This document shows, piece after piece, positions 25,871-36,198 of a DNA stretch of 64,000 nucleotides. This DNA comes from CAWCBG01 sp963793845. GTDB taxonomy: Bacteria; Acidobacteriota; Terriglobia; Terriglobales; Acidobacteriaceae. Under the pieces are notes generated by a model. That model was given only the letters and a program-made list of their open reading frames with translations, did no database searches and had not been told where the DNA came from. The stretch covers positions 1 to 64,000 of the forward strand of contig CAWCBG010000004.1 in NCBI GenBank assembly GCA_963793845.1. Reading direction: 5' to 3'. Made by a program: the position numbers and the translations under genes. The first letter of the stretch is position 1. Each line of letters starts with the position of its first letter.

Positions 25871-28800
25871 TCATTTCTGCGCCGAGATAGAAATTGGCAC
25901 CGGGGAAAGATTCCACCCCCGCAACTCAAGATGCGGCGCCCCGTTGGCGGCAGATGCCGGGTAATCGACCTCAATGTCGTGAGTCTCTCCTGGCAGAACT
26001 GATACGTAGTTGTCGCTGTAGTAAGCCGGAAGGATGCGCGATCCGCTGGCGTTCAGCAATGTCAGCTTGTTCTCGAGAGCAGCGACTTTACCCTGGTTCT
26101 GCAAATGCACACGCACTTGCACCATGTCGCCGGCGCGCTGCGAGGTGGCGCTTGCGGACAAGCTTGCATTGCGGCAAGCGGGTCAGTTGACGGTACGCCG
26201 AGCTCTTCGCGCCCAGCCAGTACAGGTTGTCTGAAACAAGCTGCCCGGCTGCATTGCGAAGTTCAAGCTTGACCAGCACTACGTTAGCCGCCAGCAGCGG
26301 TGCCAGCTCGAGCTTGAATCCGTCGCTCACAGCATCGGCAGCAGCGTCTTTGTGCTCCTCATGATGCAGCAGCGACTTGTTATCGAGCGAGAAGACATTC
26401 GCCGTCAGTATGAGCCCTGTCACCGGAGCCGTGGTGGTGTTTACGATGGCGATGCTGTAGTCCGACAAATCCATCTGCACATGCACGGGCTCACAGGCCT
26501 TCTTGACGCCATAAAACGAAGCCTGCGTGTCGTAGTCGGAGCTGAGAATCTGCCATGTGTTGCTGGGCCATGCGGGCTGCGTCATCCATAACATCCGTCC
26601 GCTGTTTGGGGACCAGAGGTGAGCGTTCATTCCCTCGAAGATGGCACGGTGATCGACGTAGTTCAGCATCTGCGCCTTTCTCTCGAAGTCCTCGAGACTC
26701 GTGCCTGCGCCAAATTCCGCCTCCATCTCGGCGGTGAAGGGCGCCATGTCACCATTCCCGCTCTGGTGCCAGTCGTGATAAGCCCAGTCATCGCTGATGG
26801 GCCACTGGTCGGCCGGCGGCATCGAGGCGCGTAGCGACTCCAGCGTGGACAGCGACGGAGTACCCGTCTCGACCGAGAAACCGTGGTTTAGCGTTGTGTA
26901 GTAGAGCGTGGGATCCTGATATTTGTAGGGGCCGCTGTTCTGCAGATTGACCTGATTGGAACTCGGCGAGTAATAGCGTGTGCCGTCAAGCGTGCGGATT
27001 AATCCAGCCAGGCCCTTGTTGAGGATCGGCTGCGGTACACCTTCGTTACGCCCACACCACATCACGATGGACGGATGGTTGCGAAAGCGCTGAATAGTGT
27101 CGCTCGCGTTATCGAGGAAGAGCTGCGGATCTTGCGGCTCGATGTTGTAGTTCTGCGTCGAATCCCAAAAGTCGTTCCACACCATGAGCCCGTATTCGTC
27201 GGCGAGATCGTAGAACGTCTCTTCCGTATTCTGGCCAACCCAGTTGCGAATGATGTTCAGGTTGGCGTCGCGATGGAGACGAAAATATGGCTCCAGACGC
27301 TCGCGCGAGACCCGTTTGCGTGAATCATCCATTCCCCAGTTGCCGCCGCGAGCGGCAATGCGGACACCATTCACTTTGATCACCAGGTACGGTGCCGCCC
27401 TGGTATCGGACACGGGCCGAACCGCCGGCGAATTCTCTGCTCCCGGCACCAACGACGCGACCCACGAATGCGGTTCTTTCTCCCACTCGGGAGGGGGCGC
27501 GCTATCGGCATATGGTATTTGCCTCATGCCGGCATGGGTGACATCCACTACCTGTTCGTTCCGCGCGCGGGCACTCGTCGGCGAGACCTCCACTCGCCGC
27601 AAGTGACCGCTCCCGTCTAGGAGGCTTAGCTCATAGGTAATTTCGCGAATGCCGAAGCGCACCTGCTTCGTATCGGAGGGCGCGCCGTTGTCCGCAAACG
27701 TCAGCTTTAGTTGATACAGTTCGGGCTTGCCGTATCCGTTGGGCCACCACAAGCGCGGATGCTGCACCGTAAGCTGCGCGAACTCCGCCGGCGCGAGTAC
27801 CACACTGCTCTTCCCGGGTTGCACCATGAGCGTCTTCGTGACAGTGACCTGATCGAAAGCCGCACTCAGAGTTCCGCTTACCGGCTTGTCAGAACTGTTC
27901 TCCAGCAGAACCGTAATCTCCACCTCGGCCCGGCTGGTGTCGGGCAGCGGAAGGCTGGTAACCACCTGCGGATCGCCGATCTTCACTGACCCCGTTGCGC
28001 TCAGTGTCACTGGCTGCCAAATGCCGGTGTCGCGGTCGCGAATAGCAGGAATCCAATCCCACCCTTCCGTCGCTACGAAGGTCGGCCCGTCGAGACACAT
28101 CAGGCCCCCGTTCTCGCCAGGACCGCCCCGTATCGACTGCTCATTCGGAATGCCGGGATGTGGCGGCGGAGAAACGCGCACCGCCAGCACGTTGGTTGCG
28201 CCCGGCTTCAGACTGTCCGTCACGTCGAAGACACCGCGAATAAATGCGCCTTTGATTGTGCCAAGCGACTTGCCATTGAGCCAAACCTCGGCTTTGTAGT
28301 TAATGCCCTGGAAAGTTAGCGTCAGCTGGCGTCCACCGAGCGATTTCGGCGCTTTGAACTCGTTACGGTACCAGTAGTCTTGCTTGTTAAGGCTCTCGGG
28401 AATGGCGAGGTTGTTCAGGCCGTAGTCGGGATCGGGATAAACGCCGCGATCGATCATCGTGGTGAGTACCGTGCCTGGCACTGTCGCGGTCCACCAGCCC
28501 TTCGCCGAAAATCCGGATTGCGAGATCGCAGCTCCATCAGCGCTCACTTTCGGCGCCGGTGTCAGCTCCCAGCCGCCTGCAATCGTCCAAGTGTCGTCGC
28601 CATTGGCCTGCAGGCCCGGCTCAACTTTCGGCAACAGGATCGCCACCGGCTTCGAAAAGGGAGCCTTGCTCTTCGGCCAAGTCGAAGGATCTTGCGGGGC
28701 GCGGTAACCGGCCTGACCCCTGGTTTGCACAGGCCAAGGCTTTGAGCCGTCTTCAAATTCCACCACTGAGAAATCCGGCGGCTGTTGAAGAAGCTGCTTG

Positions 28801-29415
28801 ATCTCATCAGCGCTCAACGCACGGCGAACAAGAGTTAATGCTGCGATTTTTCCGCCGAAGTGCTGCCCATTGGGCCAGGGAAGAGCGCCGGGGGCAATTT
28901 GCAGAAGCGGGCTGACTCGTCCCAATGTGAGCTTTCCCGAGCCGACTTCGGTACCATCACTGTACAAACGGAAGCTTGTCCCATCAAAGGTCGCACCAAC
29001 CAAATGCCACTTCCCCGGTTCCAGCGGGGTGTCCGTCCCGGCGGAGAGAATGTTGTCCGCGCCGATCCAGAGGGTGAGTTTGCTTCCGTCGTAAGCCAAG
29101 TATCGCGGATACTCCTCGTCAGTGGTCCCGAGCCCTGCCAGGAGCGTCGGTGTGGTCAAGGCCTCCTGAGGCTGCACCCACAGCGTAGAGCGTCCACGGG
29201 GAGTGGGCCAGCAGAACCGTGTCATGCTCGACCAAGGGTTTGCGCAGTCCGTCTCCACCGGGAAGAAACACGCCGTTATACGGGCCATATACTGGCGGAT
29301 CGTTGGTCACAGGTAATTGAGCGCGAAGGGTAAACACGCCGCCGGACACCAAAACGAAAATCAAGAGTGCGAGAGACCGGATGCGCTGAAAGTCCGCAAG
29401 AATAAGCTTATTCAT
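25871..29415 (-). pseudogene. Exported LamG + GH2 glycoside hydrolase (exo-glucosaminidase/mannosidase-like), two frameshifts
   Basis: A ~1180-residue secreted GH2 enzyme in three overlapping frames. ATG 29415 gives a signal peptide (SLALLIFVLVSGGVFTLRA). A LamG-like domain spans about residues 45-215. The GH2 sugar-binding, Ig-like and TIM-barrel domains follow, with IIRNWVGQNTEETFYDLADEYG and the acid/base motif MWCGRNEG. The end WPSNTWQILSSDYDTQASFYGVKKACEPVHVQ is typical of the CsxA-type branch. One extra base near 29178 (LYA then WVQPQEAL) and one near 26155 (QCKL then SASATSQ) break the frame; dropping each restores homologous-looking protein. Both are single-base insertions, so sequence error is likely. 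Confidence 0.8.
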
Positions 29416-29539
29416 GGCTATCGGATTGTATTTGTTAAAGTGATCGGATGGGAACCAAAGTGTTGCGCCTGCCAGCCCGAGTCGTCGAGACAAGCCGGCG
29501 GCCAAGTTGCTCAATCTGGACACCCGGTTCATAACCACG

Positions 29540-32314
29540 ATGGAACGTCGAGACACAGTTTGGGACGTCGGCGATCAGAGGGAACGACTAGCCGAGCTTA
29601 CGGCCCGCACCTCCGATGTGGCGAAGGAGCGCCCTCTGCGGCGCGACGTCAGGTCGCTCGGCATCCTCCTCGGGCGGGTTCTGCTGGAGCAAGGGAGCGA
29701 GCAGCTCTTCAGCACTGTCGAAAAGCTGCGGCGTCTTCTGATTCAGCATCGCGATCCCGCCTCAACTAACGCTGGAGCCGAAGAGACCGGAGCCCTCCTC
29801 GCGCGGGCGAAAGAAATCGTAGCCTCTCTGGACACGGACGCTGCCTACAGGGTAACCAAGGCATTCAGCATTTACTTCGAGCTCACGAATCTTGCCGAAA
29901 CCAATCACCGCAAGCGCCGCCGTCGCGCTGCCAAGATTCATTCCGAGCAGCGGCCGCTGGCGGGATCATTCCGCGGTACGCTGCTGCGAATGAAGGAGGC
30001 CGGTCTTTCGCTCGAACAGGCTATGGCGGCTCTAAGCGAGATCGAGGTTGTGCCCGTCTTCACCGCCCATCCCACCGAAATCACGCGGCGCTCGGTTTTG
30101 CTGAAGCGCAGCCGCATCGGGCGTGAGTTGGAGAAGCTGGATCACCTGCCGCTTTCGGCCTCGGAGATCGCCGAGAGCGAGGCCGCCATCCTCGCGGAGA
30201 TCACCGCGCTGTGGCAGACCGACGAAGTACGCCTGCAAAAACCGACCGTCTCGGACGAGATTCGCACCGGCCTCAGCTACTACGGCATGACGCTGTTCGA
30301 TACCGTACCGCGCATCTATGCTGAGATTGCCGAGTCGTTCAATGCGGTATACGGATCGGCTATCAGTCTCGCCGATTTGCCCATTGTCCTGACGTTCGGC
30401 TCCTGGATTGGCGGGGACCGCGACGGTAATCCGCATGTCACCCATGATTGCACCCGCGACGCCTTGGCCATGGCCAGGGATGTAGTCTTGGAACATTACA
30501 TTCATGAGGTGCGAGCTCTGGCGCACAAGCTCACGACCTCTGAGCACCAGGTGTCAGCTTCGGCGCGCCTGAAAGCGCAATTGGAGCTGTACCACCCTAC
30601 CGCCCCCAGTGACGACATCGAACTCAATCGCACTTCGGCTGCGGAGCTATATCGACGCTTCCTGTTGCTGGTTGCCAACCGGCTCCGGCTGGCGCGAACA
30701 GAAAAGAACCATCCGACCGCGTACCGTTCGGCGAAAGAGTTTGAGCAGGATATCGAGATCGCCCGCACCAGCCTGCGGGACAACGGAGGCACCAGGCTTG
30801 GTACGCACTTACTTGACCCGTTGCTGTGCAAGGTGCGCACGTTTGGGTTCCGACTCCACACTTTGGACATCCGGCAACATGCCCACGTGCACGACGAGGC
30901 GTTGACGGCAATCGCGCGCGTGTCCTACGGGCCCATGACAGAGGGCTCGCCGAAATTGACGCCAGCGACCCTTGAGCTGAGCAAGACCTTCCTTACCGTC
31001 GCGCAGCAGAAGGCAGAAGGCGATGCCGGAGCAGTCCGTACTTACGTGATCAGCGCGACCGATTCGGCAGATGACATTCTCGCTCTAGGACGTCTGGCCG
31101 CGATCCCTGGCTTGCGTCTGGACGCCACCGGCGATGATCCAGGGCTCATGCCGGTCCCGCTCTTCGAATCTATCGACGCCCTGCGGCACGCGGCTGACGT
31201 CATGCAGGCGGTATGGGGCAGTCTCGAGTATCGCGCCACGCTCGATTCATTCGGTGGCTGGCAGGAGGTGATGCTGGGCTACTCCGATTCGAATAAGGAT
31301 GGAGGCATGCTCACCAGCACATGGGAGCTCCACAAGGCGCATCGTGCCCTGCATCAGGCCGCACGCGAACGCGGGGTGAAGCTGCGCATCTTCCATGGAC
31401 GCGGCGGCACGGTTGGACGTGGCGGCGGTCCAACCCACTCTGCGATCCTGGCCCAGCCGGTGGGAGACTTCAGCGGGCGGATTCGCATTACCGAGCAAGG
31501 GGAGGTGCTGAACTGGAAGTACGCTGACCCACTGCTTGCGGAATGGAACCTGGAGGTCATGATCGCGGCATGCATGGAAGCGCTAGTGCGTCCGAACGGA
31601 CCGCCGGCAAGCGCGGAAGAGCGCTGGCACGACGCCATGGAAGAGCTGTCGTCGACCGCATTCGAGTATTACCGCAGGAACATCGCCGACAGCGAAGATG
31701 TTCTCCGCTACTTTGAGCAGGCCACCCCGGTGAATGAGCTGGAATTGGCGCGCATCGGTTCGCGCCCGGCCCGCCGCGGGTCCAGTCGCAAACTTGAAGA
31801 CCTGCGAGCCATCCCCTGGATCTTTGGCTGGATGCAGAGCCGTCATGCCGTGCCGGCGTGGTTCGGCGTGGGATATGCCATCGAGCAGTTCGCAGCGCAG
31901 GACGATAGCCGCAAAGGGCAGTTGCTGGATATGGCCGCAAACTTCCCTCTCTTTTCCGGCATGCTGGGCAACGTCGAAATAGCCATGGCCAAGGCCGATC
32001 TGTCGATCGCACGACTCTACGCCTCGCTGGTCGCCGACGAGGATTTGCGCGAGCGCGTCTATTCCATGCTGTGCGAAGAATTCCATCGCACGAAGAGGAT
32101 GATCCTCAAGCTGACCGGCCAACACGAGTTGTTGCAGCGCAATCCGGTGCTATCGCGCTCGATACGATTGCGCAATCCGTATGTCGATCCACTCAGTCTG
32201 ATTCAGGTGGAACTGCTGCGCAGGAGGAGAAGTGGAGATTGCAATGGCGATCTCGACTATGCGCTTGCCGCAACCATGAACGGGATCGCAGCCGGACTGC
32301 ACAACACAGGATGA
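29540..32314 (+). CDS. ppc: Phosphoenolpyruvate carboxylase
   Basis: A 924-residue cytoplasmic enzyme that adds bicarbonate to PEP to give oxaloacetate, an anaplerotic step. The catalytic His is in VFTAHPTEITRRS. The second motif is GYSDSNKDGGMLTSTWELHKA and the Gly/Arg loop is FHGRGGTVGRGGGPTH. The C-terminus ends NGIAAGLHNTG as in the family. ATG 29540 was chosen over an upstream in-frame TTG at 29507; neither has a good ribosome binding site, so the start is uncertain. It lies alone between two minus-strand glycoside hydrolase genes. Confidence 0.95.
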   Translation: MERRDTVWDVGDQRERLAELTARTSDVAKERPLRRDVRSLGILLGRVLLEQGSEQLFSTVEKLRRLLIQHRDPASTNAGAEETGALLARAKEIVASLDTDAAYRVTKAFSIYFELTNLAETNHRKRRRRAAKIHSEQRPLAGSFRGTLLRMKEAGLSLEQAMAALSEIEVVPVFTAHPTEITRRSVLLKRSRIGRELEKLDHLPLSASEIAESEAAILAEITALWQTDEVRLQKPTVSDEIRTGLSYYGMTLFDTVPRIYAEIAESFNAVYGSAISLADLPIVLTFGSWIGGDRDGNPHVTHDCTRDALAMARDVVLEHYIHEVRALAHKLTTSEHQVSASARLKAQLELYHPTAPSDDIELNRTSAAELYRRFLLLVANRLRLARTEKNHPTAYRSAKEFEQDIEIARTSLRDNGGTRLGTHLLDPLLCKVRTFGFRLHTLDIRQHAHVHDEALTAIARVSYGPMTEGSPKLTPATLELSKTFLTVAQQKAEGDAGAVRTYVISATDSADDILALGRLAAIPGLRLDATGDDPGLMPVPLFESIDALRHAADVMQAVWGSLEYRATLDSFGGWQEVMLGYSDSNKDGGMLTSTWELHKAHRALHQAARERGVKLRIFHGRGGTVGRGGGPTHSAILAQPVGDFSGRIRITEQGEVLNWKYADPLLAEWNLEVMIAACMEALVRPNGPPASAEERWHDAMEELSSTAFEYYRRNIADSEDVLRYFEQATPVNELELARIGSRPARRGSSRKLEDLRAIPWIFGWMQSRHAVPAWFGVGYAIEQFAAQDDSRKGQLLDMAANFPLFSGMLGNVEIAMAKADLSIARLYASLVADEDLRERVYSMLCEEFHRTKRMILKLTGQHELLQRNPVLSRSIRLRNPYVDPLSLIQVELLRRRRSGDCNGDLDYALAATMNGIAAGLHNTG

Positions 32315-32328
32315 CCCGTCTGCCTCCG

Positions 32329-33467
32329 CTATTGCGCCAGCTGTGGAAGTGGCCTTCCCCGTCAACTCGCGAATGATCTGTGCCTCTCGCTCGCGATAGG
32401 GCTTGCCATCGGGATAGAACACTTCGTGAAACCACACCGGCGGTTGCTGCAGGACGTAAGGCCGCTCCCACGAATCCCAGGGCAGGTAGGTCTGCGTCTT
32501 GCCGGCCACCAGTCCCCAGTTGATAGCTGCAACGTGATGTTTCTTGGCGATCGGCAAGATCGTGTCAAAGGTGCTTCCGACGGAACGCGCCATGAACTCA
32601 GTGCAGATCAGCGGGCGATGATACTGCTCGAGCCATGCCACCTTCTGCTCGAAATTTTCCGGCCACGAGTAGTTATGAAACGAGATCACGTCCGACTGCT
32701 CAATCTGAATGCGCTCCGTCGGATTGAGCTTGTCAGGCGACGACCAGTCGCCCGACCACACACCGCTGGTCAGGGGCTGCGTCGGATGCGCTGAGCGCGC
32801 CCACTCGAAGACTTGCGGCAACAGCTTATTCACATACTCGACCTTATCTTTCAGCTCGACTTTGCTGTAAGCCGGAATGTTGGTGTTGTCAGGCTCATTC
32901 CACAAATCCCATGCCAGCACCCGTGGGTCTTTTGCAAAGGCACCGACGACTCCAACCACATAAGCCTTCAGGCGAGGATATTGGCTGGGATCGCCCAGCG
33001 CCTGAGCGCCCGGGCTTTGTACCCAGCCCGAATTATGCACACCAGGAATGGGCGGATGCTGCGGGCCGAGCTTCGGGTATGGATCCCAGCATGAGTCGAA
33101 CAGAACGAAAATCGGCCGAATCCCATGTTTCGATGCGATAGCGAGAAATTCGTCGATGCGCTTTCGGAAGCCCGCCGGATCTTGCTGCCAAACCAGATCA
33201 TGCAGAAAGACGCGCATAGTGTTCATGCCCAGACCTTCGGCCCAGCCCAGTTCCTTGTCGATCTGCTGGCGATCGAAAGTCTCAGCCTGCCACATCTCGA
33301 GCTCATTGATCGCGTTAGACGGAATGTAATTGCTGCCGGCCAGCCATGGTTGTTTCTGGTACCAGGCACTCGCTTGCTGTTCCGACCAGCGTGGCGACTG
33401 CGCGAAAATGTGGGGCGTCGAGCATAACCGAGCAGAGAAGAACGAGCAAGAAGGAGAGGCGCTTCAA
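32329..33467 (-). pseudogene. Exported GH5-like cellulase-family hydrolase, frameshifted at both ends
   Basis: A glycoside hydrolase of the cellulase superfamily (clan A). The core reads ELEMWQAETFDRQQIDKELGWAEGLGMNTMRVFLHD, with acid/base Glu in WDLWNEPDN and nucleophile Glu in PLICTEFMARSVG. The long open frame ends at 32150 inside ppc, but dropping one base near 32353 gives ELTGKPLPQLAQ and a stop at 32329, just past ppc. At the other end, a TTG at 33467 with GGAGG close upstream starts a signal peptide (KRLSFLLVLLCSVML); one extra C in the run near 33416 separates it from FAQSPRWSEQQASAWYQ. Both shifts are +1, as in nearby genes. Substrate unknown. Confidence 0.7.
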
Positions 33468-33518
33468 ATTCCTCCGAGATCAGGGATCGGACATGAGTAG
33501 AGAACAGCAGATCCCTGG

Positions 33519-33672
33519 CGGCTAAAGCCGCTGCTGAAAAACCCAAAAGCAGATCCCTCCTCGGCCTAAAGGCCTCGTCGGGATGACAAGAAACGAACGA
33601 CTTGACGGCGCACTGAAGGTGCGGCCTTTCAAAACCGATACTATCGAGTTTTTCAGCGACCTGTGAAGCCGC
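33519..33672. repeat. Second copy of the MITE-like element
   Basis: GCTGAAAAAC (33533-33542) and GTTTTTCAGC (33648-33657) form the ends. The interior 33544-33586 matches 7702-7744 almost base for base (AGATCCCTCCTCGGCCT, then AAGGCCTCGTCGGGATGAC). The palindromes GGCCTAAAGGCC and GCGCACTGAAGGTGCG follow in the same order as in the first copy. It fills the gap between the GH5-like gene and galT. Confidence 0.7.
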
Positions 33673-33707
33673 TCAGGATGACACAGAGCGCTTCGACAGT
33701 CTCGAGT

Positions 33708-34748
33708 TCAGAACCGCACTTCCGGCATTTCCCGCAGCCGCGCCGCAGCCGCCTCCGGAGTGATATCGCGCTGCGGCTCGGCCAACATTTCGTAACCGAC
33801 CATGAATTTTCGCACGGCGGCCGAGCGCAGCAGGGGCGGATAGTAGTGTGCATGCAAATGCCACTCCTGATGATCCAACCCATCCGTTGGCCGCTGGTGA
33901 AACCCCATTGAGTAGGGAAACGGAATCTGAAAGAGGTTGTCGTAGCGGACCGTCAGCCGCTTGATGATGTCGGCCAGAGCGTCCCTGGCCGAATCCGGCA
34001 GCACCATGTCTGAAATATGAGTCTTACTGAGCAGCAGCGTCTCAAACGGCCAAGTCGCCCAGAACGGCACTATAACCGCGAAGTACTCATTCTCACAGAC
34101 AGTGCGTTCACCCATGCTCTTCTCCAGCCCCAGATAGCCGCATAACAAGCACTCGCCGCGGTCGCTCAGATAGCCGCTCAAGGAGGTTTGTTCCGTGTGT
34201 GGCTCATTGGGGATGGCGTGGTTCGCCCAAATCTGGCCGTGGGGATGAGGGTTGCTGCAGCCCATGATGGCGCCGCGGTTCTCGAAGATCTGAACGTGAT
34301 TAACCCCGGGCAGCGCTCCGAGCTGTTGATACTGCTCGACCCAGGTGTCGATGACGGTGCGGATCTCTGCGAGAGTCATCTGGGCCATGGTCAGGTCATG
34401 GCGCGGTGAAAAGCACACCACGCGGCAGATACCAGGCTCGGCCTGAGCGACGATGATTCCCTTCTCATCAATATCGAGACTGCCGGGAGGAACATCTGGC
34501 TTCAGTGCGGCGAAATCATTCTCGAAGACAAATGTGGATTCGTACTTCGGATTCCGCATACCCCCGGCGCGTTCGTTGCCCGGGCAGAGATAACATTGGC
34601 GATCATACTCGAGCTGCTGCGCGACACTTTGCTTCTCAACCTGCCCCTGCCATGGCCGTTCGGTCCGGTGCGGCGAAACCAATACCCACTCCCGCTTAAG
34701 GGGATTGAAACGGCGATGCGGACTTCCGCACAGGCTTTCCAGATTCAT
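33708..34748 (-). CDS. galT: Galactose-1-phosphate uridylyltransferase (E. coli type)
   Basis: A 346-residue Leloir-pathway enzyme exchanging UMP between UDP-glucose and galactose-1-phosphate. The active-site motif GCSNPHPHGQIWA contains the nucleophilic His. Zinc-site cysteines are visible in CYLCPGNERAG. The C-terminal half has SMGFHQRPTDG and HLHAHYYPPLLRS. The length equals the E. coli enzyme (about 348). ATG 34748 overlaps the galK stop by 4 bases (ATGA), so the two are coupled, with galK upstream in the transcript. Confidence 0.93.
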   Translation of the reverse strand: MNLESLCGSPHRRFNPLKREWVLVSPHRTERPWQGQVEKQSVAQQLEYDRQCYLCPGNERAGGMRNPKYESTFVFENDFAALKPDVPPGSLDIDEKGIIVAQAEPGICRVVCFSPRHDLTMAQMTLAEIRTVIDTWVEQYQQLGALPGVNHVQIFENRGAIMGCSNPHPHGQIWANHAIPNEPHTEQTSLSGYLSDRGECLLCGYLGLEKSMGERTVCENEYFAVIVPFWATWPFETLLLSKTHISDMVLPDSARDALADIIKRLTVRYDNLFQIPFPYSMGFHQRPTDGLDHQEWHLHAHYYPPLLRSAAVRKFMVGYEMLAEPQRDITPEAAAARLREMPEVRF

Positions 34749-35911
34749 GCCGGCGATTCCTGCAGAATTTCTCCGGCTCCGTCGGCCGCAGCGCAAATAT
34801 ATACGTCGGGATGAATGCCGGTGGCTTTCAGGTATTCACGCTCCATCGTTTCCTTGAACCGCTGCGCCGAAGCCGCAGCCACCAAATTTACCGTACAGCC
34901 ACCGAAGCCGCCGCCGGTCATACGCGAGCCGTGTACTCCTCTACACTTCCCTGCGAGATCCACCATCAAGTCAAGCTCAGGACAACTCACTCCGTAATAG
35001 TCGGCCAAACTGCGGTGCGACCTGGCCATTAAGTCGCCAAATCCGTCGAAATCGCCCGACTTCAAGGCCTTACGTGCCGACAACACCCGCTCATTTTCCG
35101 TGACCACATGGTGGCATCGGCGGTAGGTGAGGTCCGGCATCTTGTGGCCCCACCGTTCCAACTCATCCAGCGTTACATCTCGCAAAGCCTCGATGTGGGG
35201 CAGATGCTGCTTCAGATACTTCACTCCCGCCTCGCAGTCGGCACGCCGCAAATTGTATTCTCCGCCCGCCAATTCATGCCGGACCTTGGTGTTGCAAATA
35301 ACAATGCGAACGCCGGGGTTGATCTTCAAAGCATCGTAGTCGAGGCTGCGGCAGTCGAGCATCAGGGCGTGATCCGCGCGTCCGAAACATGAGATGAACT
35401 GGTCCATGATGCCGCACTTTGTGCCGGCATAGCGATGCTCGGCCTGCTGACAAGCGAGCGCGATATCCAGGCGATCCATGCTCAGCCTAGAATTTCCCAG
35501 CAGAGCGAACGCGGTTGCAACTTCGATGGCGGCCGACGAGCTCAGGCCCGCGCCCACAGGAACATTACCGCGGATCGCCATGTTAGCGCCGGCCAGACGC
35601 TGTCCCCGCGCCGACATCACGGCTGCGACGCCGCGCACATAGTCACTCCAGTGACCCGTCGGACCGGCGCCAATGGCGTCCAGTTCGAATTCCCTGCCCT
35701 CGTCGAAATCTTCGCTGTAAACACTGAGTTTGCGATCGGAGCGTGGGCCCACGGCGACCATCGTTGCGAACCCGATCGCCGCCGGCATCACGAACCCGTC
35801 GTTGTAGTCGGTGTGCTCGCCGATCAGGTTCACCCGACCGGGAGCTCTGAAGATGCGGCATGGGCCGCCAAAGAGATTCTTGAATTGTGCCCGAAGCGAG
35901 TCGGATGACAA
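34745..35911 (-). CDS. galK: Galactokinase
   Basis: A 388-residue GHMP kinase phosphorylating galactose at C1. The galactokinase signature is GRVNLIGEHTDYNDGFVMP, the ATP-binding loop GNVPVGAGLSSSAAIEVA, the catalytic Asp lies in KCGIMDQFISCFG, and motif 3 is MTGGGFGGCTVNL. The frame is open back to 36034, but that would overlap the upstream membrane-protein gene. A TTG at 35911 with AGGGA just upstream gives the normal length, so I prefer it. It is coupled to galT by a 4-base overlap and is probably transcribed with the SLC5 symporter upstream. Confidence 0.92.
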   Translation of the reverse strand: MSSDSLRAQFKNLFGGPCRIFRAPGRVNLIGEHTDYNDGFVMPAAIGFATMVAVGPRSDRKLSVYSEDFDEGREFELDAIGAGPTGHWSDYVRGVAAVMSARGQRLAGANMAIRGNVPVGAGLSSSAAIEVATAFALLGNSRLSMDRLDIALACQQAEHRYAGTKCGIMDQFISCFGRADHALMLDCRSLDYDALKINPGVRIVICNTKVRHELAGGEYNLRRADCEAGVKYLKQHLPHIEALRDVTLDELERWGHKMPDLTYRRCHHVVTENERVLSARKALKSGDFDGFGDLMARSHRSLADYYGVSCPELDLMVDLAGKCRGVHGSRMTGGGFGGCTVNLVAAASAQRFKETMEREYLKATGIHPDVYICAAADGAGEILQESPA

Positions 35912-35936
35912 ATGTCCCTGGGGATGGCCGCATTCG

Positions 35937-36188
35937 CTAGTGACTCCGCTTCTTCGCAGTTCGCGTCGAGGCGGCAACTTGCGCGGCCTCAGCGGAGCGG
36001 TGTCCGCGCCATCCCAACAACAGCATGATTCCACCGAAAACCATCAGAACCAGACCCCACTCTAAATTGACATTGATCCCGAGAGAACGGACATAGATCG
36101 CCGGATTGCTCATCGCGCCATAGACCGTCAACACCAGGCCGAAGATTGCGAACATGAGGCCAATCGGCAGCCGTATGTCGATACCCAT
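35937..36188 (-). CDS. Small two-helix membrane protein
   Basis: An 83-residue protein with two transmembrane helices (LPIGLMFAIFGLVLTVYGAM and LEWGLVLMVFGGIMLLLGW) and a basic C-terminal tail. ATG 36188 has AGGGTG 6 bases upstream. It lies 10 bases after the SLC5 symporter stop and 25 bases before galK, all on the minus strand, so it is very likely part of the galactose operon. It may be an accessory subunit of the transporter (inference). I know of no characterised homologue. Confidence 0.7.
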   Translation of the reverse strand: MGIDIRLPIGLMFAIFGLVLTVYGAMSNPAIYVRSLGINVNLEWGLVLMVFGGIMLLLGWRGHRSAEAAQVAASTRTAKKRSH

Positions 36189-36198
36189 GTGAATCACC

